Notes: a model not told the origin generated them from the sequence alone. A stretch of DNA of 64,000 nt from Deltaproteobacteria bacterium (GCA_947445035.1 CANFCK010000008.1:1-64000), one strand, 5' to 3'. Counted from the stretch's first letter, positions 52,256 through 62,489 are shown. Translations and numbers: made by a program.

Positions 52256-55200
52256 ATGCGTCACGTCGCCACCGCTCTCCTCGTGTTTCTCGTCTCGGGC
52301 TGCGGCTCGACTTGGACCGGCCTCGATGGCGACGGGGACGGCTACACCCTCGCGCAGGGCGACTGTAATGATGGCCCGGAAGGCGGGGATATCGGGCCCG
52401 AGGCCACGGAGGTCTGGTACGACGGCGTGGATCAGGATTGCGACGGGAACGACTCGGATCAGGACCTGGACGGCGAGCCTGCACTCGCTGCGGGCGGCCT
52501 CGACTGCTGGGACGATCCCACGAACACCCCTGCAGACTTCGTCGCGATCAACGGCCTCGTTCAGCCAGAGGCGGCGGACGTGCTCCCCGGTGCGGCCGAG
52601 ATTTTCTACGACGGTGTCGACCAGGACTGCGACGGCGCCGACGACTTCGATCAGGATCGCGACGGTTTTGCGTCGACTGCCTGGGTGGAGACCCGCACCG
52701 AACTGCCTGTGGAGGACTGTTACGACGATGTGACGGAGGTTTACCCTGAGCTTTGGCCCGAGTGCGTGGTCGAGGCCAATCGTGTCGTCGAGACGCCGCT
52801 GGCTCCGGGTGCGGTCTACCCGGCGGCGGACGACACCTGGTACGACGGCACCGACGCCAACTGTGACCGCGAGGACGACTTCGACAAAGACGGCGACAGC
52901 TTTGCGGTCTGCGCGGAGTGTGACGACGATGACGAGACGGTGTTCCCCAATGATGCGGTGGAAATCTGGTACAACCACATCGACGAGAACTGCGACGGCA
53001 ACGATGCCGACCAGGACGGCGATGGGTACGTCGAGTCCGGCTATGTCGAGGCCGACCCAGGGAATCCGATCCACGTCGAGGGCGCGTACGGCACCGACGA
53101 CTGTTGGGACGACCCCACGGACATCCCGACCGGCTACGACGCCATCAACGGGAAGGCGCAGCCAGGCGCCGACGACGTACACCCCGATGCCACCGAGACC
53201 TGGTACGACGGCGTCGACGAAGATTGCGCTATGGACGATGACTTCGACCAGGATGGCGACGGCGATCCCGCCGAGGCGGAGCCCAATCGCAGCGGCCTCT
53301 TCGGATCGGACTGCGACGACCTTAACGGGACGATCTACAGCGATGCGCCCGAAACCTGGTACGACGGCACCGACTCCGACTGCGATGGGGGCTCGGACTA
53401 CGATCAGGACGCCGACGGCTACGATTCGTCGGCCTACAGCTACGGCACCAGCGACGACTGCGACGACACCAAATCAGAAGTGCATCCGTCGACGGCGGGC
53501 GATCTCGTCAACGAGGACTGCGGCACGACCTACGATGACGATTGTGACGGTGACACCAATGATGACGACGCCGATTCGTGCATCGAGTACTACGACGATG
53601 CCGACAGCGACGGCTACGGCGACGTCACCGACTCCCGCTGCCTGTGCACCGACGACGGCACCTACACCGAGACGGGCGTCACAACGAGTAATGACGATTG
53701 CGACGACACCCGCTCGGCGGTGAGCCCTGCGGCGACCAACGAGGACTGCGGCACCAGCTACGACGACGACTGCGACGCCGTCACCAACGAGCAGAACGGC
53801 ACCGACTGCACGACCTACTACCTCGACGCCGACGGCGACAACTACGGCACCACCGTCTCTCAGTGCTGGTGTTCGGGCTACGGCACCTATGACGCCAGCA
53901 ACGACGATGACTGCGACGACACGCGCGCGGCAGTGAGCCCGGCGGCCACCAACGAGAACTGCTCCACCAGCTACGACGATGACTGCGACGGGGTCACCAA
54001 CGAGCAGAACGGCTCATCGTGCACCACCTATTATTACGACGGCGACAACGACGCCTACGGCAATGCCAGCCTCTCGCAGTGCTGGTGCTCCACGTCCGGC
54101 AGTTACGACGTCACCAACGACGACGACTGCGACGATGCCGACGCCACCACCTTCCCCGGCGTCGCTGAAGAAGACAGCACCACCGCGTGCATGACCGACG
54201 CCGACGGCGACGGCTTCGGCGATACCACCGCGCCCTCGGGCGGCACGGCGGGCACCGACTGCGACGACGCTCGCTCGGGCGTCAGTCCCGACGGCACGGA
54301 GACCTGCGGCACCTCCTACGACGACGATTGCGACAGCTCGATCAACGACGTCGGCGCGCTCGGGTGCACGACCTACTACTACGACGGCGACAACGACACA
54401 TTCGGCAAGGCCTCGCTGTCGCAGTGCACCTGCACCACGTCCGGCAGCTACGACGTCACCGACAACACCGACTGTGACGACAGCGACGCCGACACCTTCC
54501 CCGGCGCGGCCAGCGTCGAGTCCGCCACCTCGTGTCGCAACGACGACGACAACGACGGTTACGGCGACACCACCGTGACCAGCGGCGTGACCGCCGGCAC
54601 CGACTGTGACGACGCCCGCAGCGCGGTGAACACCGCCGCGACCGAGTCCTGTTCCACCACCTACGACGACGACTGCGACAGCTCCGCCAACGACGTGGGC
54701 GCCACCGGGTGTACAACCTACTATTACGACGGCGACAACGATGGTTACGGGATCACCACGTCGACACAGTGCACCTGCACGTCCAGCGGCAGCTACGACA
54801 TCACCGGCACCACTTCTGCCAACGACGACTGCGACGACACCGACGACGACATCAGCCCCGGCGATCCAGAGCTGTGCACGACCACCGCGGACGATGACTG
54901 CGACGGCGGCACCAACGATGTCGGCGCTACGGGGTGCGTGACCTACTATTACGACGGGGATGTGGACGGCTATGGCATCACCACGTCGTCACAGTGTGCG
55001 TGTACGGGCACGGGTTTCTACACGGTCACCGGGGTCACGACGGCCAACGACGACTGCGATGACACCCGGGCCGCTGTCAGCCCTGGCGACCCGGAGGTCT
55101 GCACCACCACCTACGATGACGACTGCGACGGGTCGAGCAACGAGGTCGGCGCCTCCGACTGCACGACCTACTATTACGACGCCGACGTCGATGGCTACGG

Positions 55201-56497
55201 GCTCCTGACCACGACCCAGTGCGCCTGCGCCACCAGCGGATTCTACACCGTCACCGGCACGACCTCCGCCAACGACGACTGCGACGACACGCGCGCGACG
55301 GTGAGTCCTGCCGATCTCGAGGTCTGCACCACCACCTACGACGACGACTGCGACGGCTCCAGCAACGAGGTCGGCGCCTCGGACTGCACCAACTACTACT
55401 ACGACGGGGACAGCGACCTCTATGGGCTGCTCGCGACGTATCAGTGCGCGTGCGCCAGCAGCGGCCTCTACACGGTCACCGGAGTCACCGCCGCCAACGA
55501 CGACTGCGACGACACCCGCGCCGCCGTCAGCCCCGCCGATCTCGAGGTGTGCTCGACGACCTACGACGACGATTGCGACGGGTCCAGCAATGAGGCGGGC
55601 GCGTCGGATTGCACGACCTACTACTACGACGGCGACAACGACGGCTACGGCCTTTTGGCCACGACCCAGTGCACCTGCGCCAGCAGCGGCAGCTACGACG
55701 TCACCGGGACCACGGCGGCGACGGACGACTGTGACGATGCGGTTGCGACGACATACCCGGGCGCGGCCGACACCTTCGCCACCAACGACGGGGTCGACAA
55801 CGACTGCGACGACTTCATCGATGAAACGGGCGTGGCCTACGGCGACATCGTCATCACCGAGTTCTTCGGAGGCAACACCACGGCGACGTACGACTGGGTT
55901 GAGATCTACAACAACTCGGGGGACACGATCTCGCTGGCCAACTGGACGATGGACCTCTGTCACGAAGGCGACACCGGGATTGCGGCGCCGTACCTGTCCG
56001 CCGATTGCGCGTCTTGGGTGACGGTGACCTTCCCGAGCACGGCCACCATCGCGGACGACAGCTACTACGTGGTGTGCGACATCCTCACCAGCTTCACCAC
56101 CACGACCGACTGTGATCTGGTGCTCACCAGCTACGATGATCCGGCCTACACCACCTCGACCGATCTGGAGAACGGGGTGGGTGGTGTCGAGGTGGCGCTC
56201 GACGGGACGCTCATCGACAGCGTCTTCTGGTGGCAGGACAACGGCAACGACGACTGGCCGGCCGACGCCAGCACCGCGGTCACCGCACAACTCACGTCGA
56301 TCCAGCTCGACCTGGACACCATCAACGCGGTGAGTCCGGACCCCGCCGACACCAATGATGACTACTCGACTTCGGCGAGCAATCCCTACCTGGACGACAT
56401 CTGGTGCACCGCCGAGGATGCGGGGGTCAGCACCGACTGGGCAACCTTGTACACCTTTGTGGGCAGTCCAGGCGCGGCCAACGTCGTCTGCCCGTAA
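52256..56497 (+). CDS. Giant MopE-type metal-binding lipoprotein with lamin-tail domain (1413 aa)
   Basis: Starts ATG 52256: MRHVATALLVFLVSGCGST, a signal peptide with lipobox VSGC; an open frame 52 codons longer lacks a signal. Residues ~20-420 hold about six units of the type WYDGTDANCDREDDFDKDGD. Residues ~425-1190 hold nine units of the type TTYDDDCDGSSNEVGASDC followed by YYYDGDNDGYG, each with paired Cys and DxDxDG loops. Residues ~1195-1413 form a lamin-tail domain (YGDIVITEFFGGNTTATYDW, VEIYNNSGDTISLANWTMDL). Cysteine pairs suggest disulfides in an exported, calcium- or copper-binding rod on the cell surface. First gene of a four-lipoprotein operon. Confidence 0.85.
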   Translation: MRHVATALLVFLVSGCGSTWTGLDGDGDGYTLAQGDCNDGPEGGDIGPEATEVWYDGVDQDCDGNDSDQDLDGEPALAAGGLDCWDDPTNTPADFVAINGLVQPEAADVLPGAAEIFYDGVDQDCDGADDFDQDRDGFASTAWVETRTELPVEDCYDDVTEVYPELWPECVVEANRVVETPLAPGAVYPAADDTWYDGTDANCDREDDFDKDGDSFAVCAECDDDDETVFPNDAVEIWYNHIDENCDGNDADQDGDGYVESGYVEADPGNPIHVEGAYGTDDCWDDPTDIPTGYDAINGKAQPGADDVHPDATETWYDGVDEDCAMDDDFDQDGDGDPAEAEPNRSGLFGSDCDDLNGTIYSDAPETWYDGTDSDCDGGSDYDQDADGYDSSAYSYGTSDDCDDTKSEVHPSTAGDLVNEDCGTTYDDDCDGDTNDDDADSCIEYYDDADSDGYGDVTDSRCLCTDDGTYTETGVTTSNDDCDDTRSAVSPAATNEDCGTSYDDDCDAVTNEQNGTDCTTYYLDADGDNYGTTVSQCWCSGYGTYDASNDDDCDDTRAAVSPAATNENCSTSYDDDCDGVTNEQNGSSCTTYYYDGDNDAYGNASLSQCWCSTSGSYDVTNDDDCDDADATTFPGVAEEDSTTACMTDADGDGFGDTTAPSGGTAGTDCDDARSGVSPDGTETCGTSYDDDCDSSINDVGALGCTTYYYDGDNDTFGKASLSQCTCTTSGSYDVTDNTDCDDSDADTFPGAASVESATSCRNDDDNDGYGDTTVTSGVTAGTDCDDARSAVNTAATESCSTTYDDDCDSSANDVGATGCTTYYYDGDNDGYGITTSTQCTCTSSGSYDITGTTSANDDCDDTDDDISPGDPELCTTTADDDCDGGTNDVGATGCVTYYYDGDVDGYGITTSSQCACTGTGFYTVTGVTTANDDCDDTRAAVSPGDPEVCTTTYDDDCDGSSNEVGASDCTTYYYDADVDGYGLLTTTQCACATSGFYTVTGTTSANDDCDDTRATVSPADLEVCTTTYDDDCDGSSNEVGASDCTNYYYDGDSDLYGLLATYQCACASSGLYTVTGVTAANDDCDDTRAAVSPADLEVCSTTYDDDCDGSSNEAGASDCTTYYYDGDNDGYGLLATTQCTCASSGSYDVTGTTAATDDCDDAVATTYPGAADTFATNDGVDNDCDDFIDETGVAYGDIVITEFFGGNTTATYDWVEIYNNSGDTISLANWTMDLCHEGDTGIAAPYLSADCASWVTVTFPSTATIADDSYYVVCDILTSFTTTTDCDLVLTSYDDPAYTTSTDLENGVGGVEVALDGTLIDSVFWWQDNGNDDWPADASTAVTAQLTSIQLDLDTINAVSPDPADTNDDYSTSASNPYLDDIWCTAEDAGVSTDWATLYTFVGSPGAANVVCP
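54662..55740 (+). repeat. Tandem 225-bp coding repeats, five consecutive units
   Basis: The unit marked by the codons for YDDDCD (or ADDDCD) recurs at 54662, 54887, 55112, 55337 and 55562, an exact 75-codon period. Two earlier units are 345 bp long (start 53972 and 54317) because of a 120-bp insertion each. Neighbouring units differ at many third codon positions, so the protein is conserved more than the DNA. Confidence 0.85.
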
Positions 56498-56509
56498 TAG
56501 CGGGATCGA

Positions 56510-59128
56510 ATGCGGCTGCTTCTCCCCCTCCTGCTCGTCGGTTGCGGCTCGTCCTGGCTTGCCCAGGACCTCGATGGTGATGGTTGGACCGCCGCAGACG
56601 GCGACTGTTTCGACAACCCCGAACAGGACGCCGACGGCATCGCTGCGGCCGACATCCACCCCGGGGGCTCCAACGAGACCTGGTACGACGGGGTCGATCA
56701 GAACTGTGATGGGGCCGACGACTACGACAAAGATGCGGACGGGCACCGGGCGGCGGAATTCGAGGGCGGGGACGATTGTTGGGACGACCCCGACGCCGCC
56801 CCGCCAGCGTTCATCGCGCTGAGCGGCTTCTACCAACCGTTGGCCCGCGAGGTGCATCCGGGCGCCGAGGAGACCTGGTACGACGGTGTCGATGAAAACT
56901 GCGACGCCGGCTCTGACTTCGACCAGGATGGCGATGGCGCTGACACCCTGTGGCACGAGCAGGCTGCTGGCGCTGTCGGCGACGACTGTCTCGACGCCGG
57001 CACGGATCCGTTCGACAATCCGGCGCTCGCGGCGCCGGAAAACGTGAACCCCGACGCGGTGGAGACCTGGTACGACGGCACCGACGCCAACTGTGACGGG
57101 GCCGACGACTACGACCAGGACGCCGACGGGTGGGTGGTCGATGACGAGTGCGACGACCTGGACCCCGACATCTACCCCAATGATGAGGCCGAAACCTGGT
57201 ACGACGGCATCGACAGCAATTGCGACGGCCACAGCGACTACGACCAAGATGACGACGGCTACGACTCGGCCGACTACGCAGGGGACGACTGCAACGACGA
57301 CCCGGCCGCCCCCGCTTCCGGTCGCGATGGCGCCAGCGTTGGTGCGGACGACATTCATCCAGACGCTCGCGACACGGCCTACGATGAAATCGACGCCGAC
57401 TGCGCGGGGGACAGCGACTTTGACGCCGATGGCGACGGACAGGACGCGGATGACGTCGCCAACGGGTCCGGGCTCTTCGGCACCGACTGCGATGACGACG
57501 ACGGAACGGTGTACACCGGCGCGGCGGAGGTCTGGTACGACGCCGTCGACGCGAATTGTTCGGGCGGCAGCGACTTCGACCAGGACGGGGATGGTTTTGA
57601 CTCGTCGTCGTACGGCTACGGCACCTCCGACGACTGCGACGACGCCAGCGCGGTCGTGCATCCGAGCACCGACGCCGATCCCGTCGACGAGGACTGCGCG
57701 ACTGTGGCCGACGATGATTGCACCGGCACCGACAACGACGAGGACGCGGTGGATTGCGTGGAGTACTTCCGCGACGCCGACGCCGACAGCTATGGCAAAC
57801 TGAGCGACTCAGGCTGCTTCTGCGCGGCGTCCGGCACCTACACCGTGACCGGCGTCACCGCCGCGAACGACGACTGCAATGACGCCAAGTCGACGGTGAA
57901 CCCGGGTATTTCTGTCGAGGACTGCGATACGTCGGACGACGATGATTGCGACGGCGACACCAACGAGCTCGGCGGCGACAACTGTGAGGAGTGGTACGGC
58001 GATGGCGATGCCGATGGGTACGGCGTCGGGACCGCAGCCTGCTATTGCGCTGCGACCGGGGCGTTCTCTTCTGCCAGCGATGACGATTGCGACGACGCCG
58101 ACGACAGCGTCCATCCCGGCGCGACCGAGACGTGTGACCTCGTGGACGAGGACTGCGACGGCGCCGTCGATGAGGGGGTCAGCCACTACTATATCGACGC
58201 TGACGGTGACCTTTACGGGGATGACACCACGGAGACCTGCTCCTCCGGCGGGGGACGCATCGCGACCGGTGGCGACTGCGATGATGGCGACGAGCGCATC
58301 TACCCGTCCGCTCCGGAGCTCTGCGACGAACAACAGAACGATTGCGACGCCGCGAGCTGGGCCACCACGGACGAGGATGGGACGGTGTCGTACGCCACGA
58401 CGGCGGACGTGTGGACCAGCGTCACCTCCGCTTGGGCCGCCGGCACGAGCACGACGGTGGCCGCGATCTCGCTGGCTGCCACCGGAACCTACCAGGTGTG
58501 CGCGGGAACCTGGTACGTCTCCCTGGTTGCCGCGTCCGGCGACGACGTCGATGTTGTGGCGCCCTACGGCGCGAGCGCCACCATTCTGGATCGAAACGGC
58601 ACGCTGGGGCCGCTCTTGTCGGTGACCGACAGCTCGGTGACGATGGACGGCTTCACGCTGACCGGAGGCACCGGGCAGCTTGGTGGCGCCTCCCGATACG
58701 GCGGGGCGGTCCTGTCGTACGCCACCACGTCGTCGGCGGTTGCGAGCGTCGTGCTGACGGATTGCGACGTGACCGGAAACACCGCGACCTACGGGGGCGG
58801 GATCGCCGCCTACAACTATGGCGACATCACCCTGACCAACACCGAGGTCTACGACAACAGCGCGACCAACGGCGGCGGGATATTCGTGCAGCGCGGCGCC
58901 GTCGTCGCCACGGCCGGGGGGGTGCACGACAACGTCTCCTCCAGCGAGGGGGGGGGCGTCTACTTCTCGACGAACCAGGGTTCACTGACGGTGACCGGCG
59001 GGGATTGGCTCACCAACAGCCCGGATGACGCGGCGGGGGGCAGTGGCGGATTCGGCACCGAGTCTGACGCATCCTACGGCAGCGCGGCTGACTTCTCCTG
59101 CCTTGGGAACACCGGGTGCACGCCGTAG
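56510..59128 (+). CDS. MopE-type metal-binding lipoprotein with beta-helix domain (872 aa)
   Basis: Signal peptide and lipobox MRLLLPLLLVGCGSSWLAQD. Residues ~20-390 contain about six units of the type ETWYDGVDQNCDGADDYDKD; residues ~390-600 contain longer Cys-paired units (VDEDCDGAVDEGVSHYYIDA). The C-terminal ~210 residues form a right-handed parallel beta-helix of the polymorphic-outer-membrane type (TDCDVTGNTATYGGGIAAYN, NTEVYDNSATNGGGIFVQRG). It starts 12 bp behind the larger paralogue and shares its repeat types, so the two arose by duplication and swapped C-terminal domains. Its stop lies inside the next start. Confidence 0.85.
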   Translation: MRLLLPLLLVGCGSSWLAQDLDGDGWTAADGDCFDNPEQDADGIAAADIHPGGSNETWYDGVDQNCDGADDYDKDADGHRAAEFEGGDDCWDDPDAAPPAFIALSGFYQPLAREVHPGAEETWYDGVDENCDAGSDFDQDGDGADTLWHEQAAGAVGDDCLDAGTDPFDNPALAAPENVNPDAVETWYDGTDANCDGADDYDQDADGWVVDDECDDLDPDIYPNDEAETWYDGIDSNCDGHSDYDQDDDGYDSADYAGDDCNDDPAAPASGRDGASVGADDIHPDARDTAYDEIDADCAGDSDFDADGDGQDADDVANGSGLFGTDCDDDDGTVYTGAAEVWYDAVDANCSGGSDFDQDGDGFDSSSYGYGTSDDCDDASAVVHPSTDADPVDEDCATVADDDCTGTDNDEDAVDCVEYFRDADADSYGKLSDSGCFCAASGTYTVTGVTAANDDCNDAKSTVNPGISVEDCDTSDDDDCDGDTNELGGDNCEEWYGDGDADGYGVGTAACYCAATGAFSSASDDDCDDADDSVHPGATETCDLVDEDCDGAVDEGVSHYYIDADGDLYGDDTTETCSSGGGRIATGGDCDDGDERIYPSAPELCDEQQNDCDAASWATTDEDGTVSYATTADVWTSVTSAWAAGTSTTVAAISLAATGTYQVCAGTWYVSLVAASGDDVDVVAPYGASATILDRNGTLGPLLSVTDSSVTMDGFTLTGGTGQLGGASRYGGAVLSYATTSSAVASVVLTDCDVTGNTATYGGGIAAYNYGDITLTNTEVYDNSATNGGGIFVQRGAVVATAGGVHDNVSSSEGGGVYFSTNQGSLTVTGGDWLTNSPDDAAGGSGGFGTESDASYGSAADFSCLGNTGCTP

Positions 59129-61134
59129 CCTTCGGACTGGTCCTCGGCTGCCAGACGGCGGCGACGCCCCTTCCTGAGTCCGGGGAGTCCGGCGGGTCCG
59201 ACACCTCCCACAGCGGAGCGGTGGCGCCTCCCAGCGTGGTGGTGACGGTGACTCTCGACGGCACCCCGATCGCGGGCGCGTGGGTGCTCCAGGCGGGGAC
59301 CGAGCGCCGCTACGAGACCGATGCGGACGGGCTTGCGGAGGTTCCGATCGACGCGACGATCGAGGGCGATCTGTGGCTGGCCGCGAGCTACCCGAGCGCG
59401 TGGAACGTGGGCGCGCCCGTGGATGGCGGCACCGCGGTGACCATCGAACTATCGAGCTTCGACCCTGCGGACAACCCCGACTACGTGTTCGCCGATCCTG
59501 GGTTGGACGCGACGGCGAACTCCAACGCCACGGAGTGCAGCCACTGCCACCTGTCGCTCCATCGCGGCTGGTCGGCCAGCCCCCACGCTTCTTCGGCGAA
59601 AAACCCCGTGGTTCAGGCGGTGTACCAGGGCTTCGATCGTGAGGTCGTCGATCGCGCCACGTGCGAGGCGCGGGGCGGAAGCTGGGGAGCCGCGGTCGAG
59701 CCGGGGTCGGCCCTGTCGATCGAGGCGTGCCACGTGGCCGACGCGGTCAGCGGCGGTGGGGGGTGCGCGGACTGCCACGCGCCCGGCATCGGCGGTGCAG
59801 GGTTGGCGGGGCACGATCTGCTCGAGGCGACGGGGCTCGCCTACGACTACGGCGTGCACTGTGATGTCTGCCACAAGGTGGAGTCCGTCGACGTCGGCGC
59901 GGTGGCGGGCGTTGCCGGCTGGCTCAACGTTTTGCGCCCGAGCGATCCCTCTCCGTCCCGGCTGCTCGGGCCCTACCATCCCCTCCAGTTCGGACCCTAC
60001 ATCGACGTGCTCAACCCGTTGATGGGGGGGGTGCTGCGCGAACATCTGCACGAGGCGGACTTCTGTGGAGGCTGCCATCAGCTCGATCAGGGCGTGCTCG
60101 TAGAGGGGGCGGAGCTGGATCAGTTGCGATGGCCGGAGGGCACGCTACCGGTTCAGACCACCTGGGCTGAGTGGGACGAAGGCCCGATGAACCCGGCCGC
60201 ACCCTGCCAAAGCTGCCACATGCCGCCGTTGTCGGGCGCCGGCAACTCAGCCGACCTCGGCAACGAGTTCGATCTCGTACCAGGCGTCGCGACCGGTTGG
60301 TATCGAGCGCCCGGCGCGGTACGTGCGCACTCGTGGGTGGGGCCGCGTCAACCGGACAGCGGCATGCTTGAACTGGCCGCTTTTTTGGACATTGAGGCTG
60401 AGCTCGTCGGCGCGGAGCTGGTGGCGACGGTCACGGTCCAGAACTCCGGTCCGGGGCACGCGCTGCCCACGGGTGAACCCCTGCGGAATCTGGTCCTTCG
60501 CGTCGAGGCCGCTTGCGATGGTGCGCCGCTTGCGGCGACGGGTGGCGACGTGGTTCCGGTCTGGGGTGGGACCGACGGCATGCTCGCGTTGCCGGCCGAC
60601 CTGGCGGTGGTGGTCGGGGCGGCTCCTGGCGACCGCCTGCGTCTGTTGCGGAATGAAGGCTGGGTGGACTACCGAGGCTTCGGCGCCTTTGGCGATGGGC
60701 GCTTCTCGGCGGCCGAGAAGGGGCTTCCCGACTATGCGCTCATCGGGGACGCGGAGGTTCTCGCGGTGGACGACCAGGGCCGTGTCACGCTCGACCACCC
60801 GGAGTGGGTGGCGCAGGCGGATACCGCCTTCTGGGTCGTTGCCAGCAACGTTTCGGAGGTGGGTGCGGTCGGCGGTCTGCCCGGATTCGGGTTCGCCCGG
60901 GTGCTGGTCGGTGACGACGGGGAGCGCATGGTGCCCCACCATCTCGCCGTGGACGTCGAAAGTGACAATCGCCTCTTGCCGACCGAGTCCTTCACGACGG
61001 AGCACCGATTCGCCGCGGAGTGCGCGTCGCCGACGGTCACCGCAACGTTGCGCTATCGAGCCTACCCCTGGGACCAGGCGCAGCGCTACGGGTGGGAGGT
61101 CGAGGACCGGGTGATGGCGAAGGTGACGTGGTGA
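59116..61134 (+). CDS. Pentaheme c-type cytochrome lipoprotein
   Basis: 672 aa with a signal peptide and lipobox (AVAFGLVLGC, Cys 12). Five heme-binding CxxCH motifs: CSHCH (141), CADCH (217), CDVCH (249), CGGCH (317) and CQSCH (364), in a cytochrome fold resembling the c554/NrfB multiheme group. An N-terminal beta domain (about 38-112) precedes it, and the C-terminal ~300 residues are a beta-sandwich with no heme motif. GTG 59116 start lies inside the end of the MopE gene (13-bp overlap) and is needed for the signal. Probably carries electrons at the outer face of the cell for the oxidase downstream. Confidence 0.88.
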   Translation: MHAVAFGLVLGCQTAATPLPESGESGGSDTSHSGAVAPPSVVVTVTLDGTPIAGAWVLQAGTERRYETDADGLAEVPIDATIEGDLWLAASYPSAWNVGAPVDGGTAVTIELSSFDPADNPDYVFADPGLDATANSNATECSHCHLSLHRGWSASPHASSAKNPVVQAVYQGFDREVVDRATCEARGGSWGAAVEPGSALSIEACHVADAVSGGGGCADCHAPGIGGAGLAGHDLLEATGLAYDYGVHCDVCHKVESVDVGAVAGVAGWLNVLRPSDPSPSRLLGPYHPLQFGPYIDVLNPLMGGVLREHLHEADFCGGCHQLDQGVLVEGAELDQLRWPEGTLPVQTTWAEWDEGPMNPAAPCQSCHMPPLSGAGNSADLGNEFDLVPGVATGWYRAPGAVRAHSWVGPRQPDSGMLELAAFLDIEAELVGAELVATVTVQNSGPGHALPTGEPLRNLVLRVEAACDGAPLAATGGDVVPVWGGTDGMLALPADLAVVVGAAPGDRLRLLRNEGWVDYRGFGAFGDGRFSAAEKGLPDYALIGDAEVLAVDDQGRVTLDHPEWVAQADTAFWVVASNVSEVGAVGGLPGFGFARVLVGDDGERMVPHHLAVDVESDNRLLPTESFTTEHRFAAECASPTVTATLRYRAYPWDQAQRYGWEVEDRVMAKVTW

Positions 61135-62489
61135 TTTTCACCCTTTTCGGCTGTGTGGCGCCTGGCGTCGTCGCCGACACTGGCTCGGTCCCCCCCGAGA
61201 CGGCCGCCGACACCGCGACCGCGGGGCCGATCCCGTTGCCCTTCCCCCCCGCCGCCGTGGATCTCGACGCCACCGAGGGCCGCGTGTGGTTCGCCCTCTC
61301 CGCCCAATCGGCGACGCACGACATCGGTGGCACCGAGCTTGCCGGGTACGGCTATGACGGCGTGGCGCCGGGACCGGTGCTCCGTGCTCGCGTGGGCGAC
61401 GAGGTGACGGTCGAACTCCACAATGCCCTCGACACCCCCACCACCCTGCACTGGCATGGGATGAGCGTGCCCAATGAGATGGATGGCGTGGAGCGCGTGC
61501 AGACGCCGATCCCGCCCGGCGCGGGCTTCACCTACACGTTCACCGCCACACACGCCGGCACGTTCTGGGTGCACCCCCACGTCGATACCGCCCGACAGGT
61601 CGACCTCGGTCTATACGCTGCCGTCGTGGTGACGGAGCCCACCGAACCCCAGGCCGATCACGATGTCGTCCTGGTCTTCGATGCCTGGGGAGAGGCCGAG
61701 TCGGGCGTCGGCGCCGCGGACGATCACACGCCACCGGACCCGCGGACACAGGTGTGGACGGTCAACGGTGCGGTGAGCCCCGTGTGGACACTGGAGCCGG
61801 CCCAGTCGGTGCGGGCCCGGCTTCTCAACGCGTCGAACACCAGCTACCTCTCGCTGAGCTGGCCTGGGGCGCGCCTGTTGGCCACCGACCAGGGGTTGTC
61901 GGCGTCTCCCGCGGCGGTCGAGGCGCTGGTGCTCGCGCCGGGGGATCGCGCCGAGGTGGAGGTCCTGGCGAGCGGGGGCACCGTGGAGGTCAGCACGGCC
62001 ATGTGGTCGCCGGCGGGCGGCGCCAGCTATGGCGAGCCCAGAACGCTGCTCACGGTCGTGGGCGGCGAGGACGGGCCCGAGCCACTCGCCTTCGTGTTCT
62101 CAGGGGCCGCGCCGTCGATCGATCCGGGGCGCACCGACCTGCTCTACACCTTTTCGGGGGGGGCGCCCGACGAGGACTGGCTCATCAACGGCGAGGCCTG
62201 GCCCGACGTGACCGCGGCCAACGTTGAGCTCGAGGCCGACGTGATCATCGAGGTGCGCAACCTCAGCGCGACGAGTCACCCCTTTCATCTGCACGGCCAT
62301 CGGTTCGAGGTGCTTTCGGTCGGTGGGGTCGCCTCGCCCGCCCGCCGGTTCGAAGACACGGTCGACGTGCCGATTCGCAGCACGCTCCGGTTGCGAATGA
62401 CCGCCGACAATCCCGGGCAGTGGCTGGTGCATTGCCACCTGCTGGGCCACGAGGAGGGGGGGATGATGACGGAGTTGGTGGTGGAGTAG
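61131..62489 (+). CDS. Multicopper oxidase lipoprotein
   Basis: 452 aa. GTG 61131 overlaps the cytochrome stop (GTGA) and gives MIFTLFGCVAPG with lipobox LFGC. Copper ligands: HWHG (107-110), HPH (148-150), HPFHLHGH (~383-390) and HCHLLGHEEGGM (~434-445), the full set for one type 1 and a trinuclear centre. The last motif carries the Cys between His residues and ends with Met as axial ligand candidate. It is short for a three-domain oxidase but complete at the sites. Could oxidise Cu(I), Fe(II), Mn(II) or phenols; substrate unknown. Confidence 0.92.
   Translation: MIFTLFGCVAPGVVADTGSVPPETAADTATAGPIPLPFPPAAVDLDATEGRVWFALSAQSATHDIGGTELAGYGYDGVAPGPVLRARVGDEVTVELHNALDTPTTLHWHGMSVPNEMDGVERVQTPIPPGAGFTYTFTATHAGTFWVHPHVDTARQVDLGLYAAVVVTEPTEPQADHDVVLVFDAWGEAESGVGAADDHTPPDPRTQVWTVNGAVSPVWTLEPAQSVRARLLNASNTSYLSLSWPGARLLATDQGLSASPAAVEALVLAPGDRAEVEVLASGGTVEVSTAMWSPAGGASYGEPRTLLTVVGGEDGPEPLAFVFSGAAPSIDPGRTDLLYTFSGGAPDEDWLINGEAWPDVTAANVELEADVIIEVRNLSATSHPFHLHGHRFEVLSVGGVASPARRFEDTVDVPIRSTLRLRMTADNPGQWLVHCHLLGHEEGGMMTELVVE

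Noticed and set aside
54989-57661. 890-codon open frame on the - strand across both giant MopE genes
   Set aside because: It is the mirror of GAC/GAT-rich repeat codons, which give Val-rich antisense frames without stops. The product is low-complexity Val/Gly/Arg, with no SD and no sensible domain, and the + strand frames have lipoboxes and known domains.
52256-59128. Repetitive DNA considered as a CRISPR array or a mobile repeat
   Set aside because: Repeats are codon-periodic, in frame and vary at silent positions; there are no spacers or cas genes.
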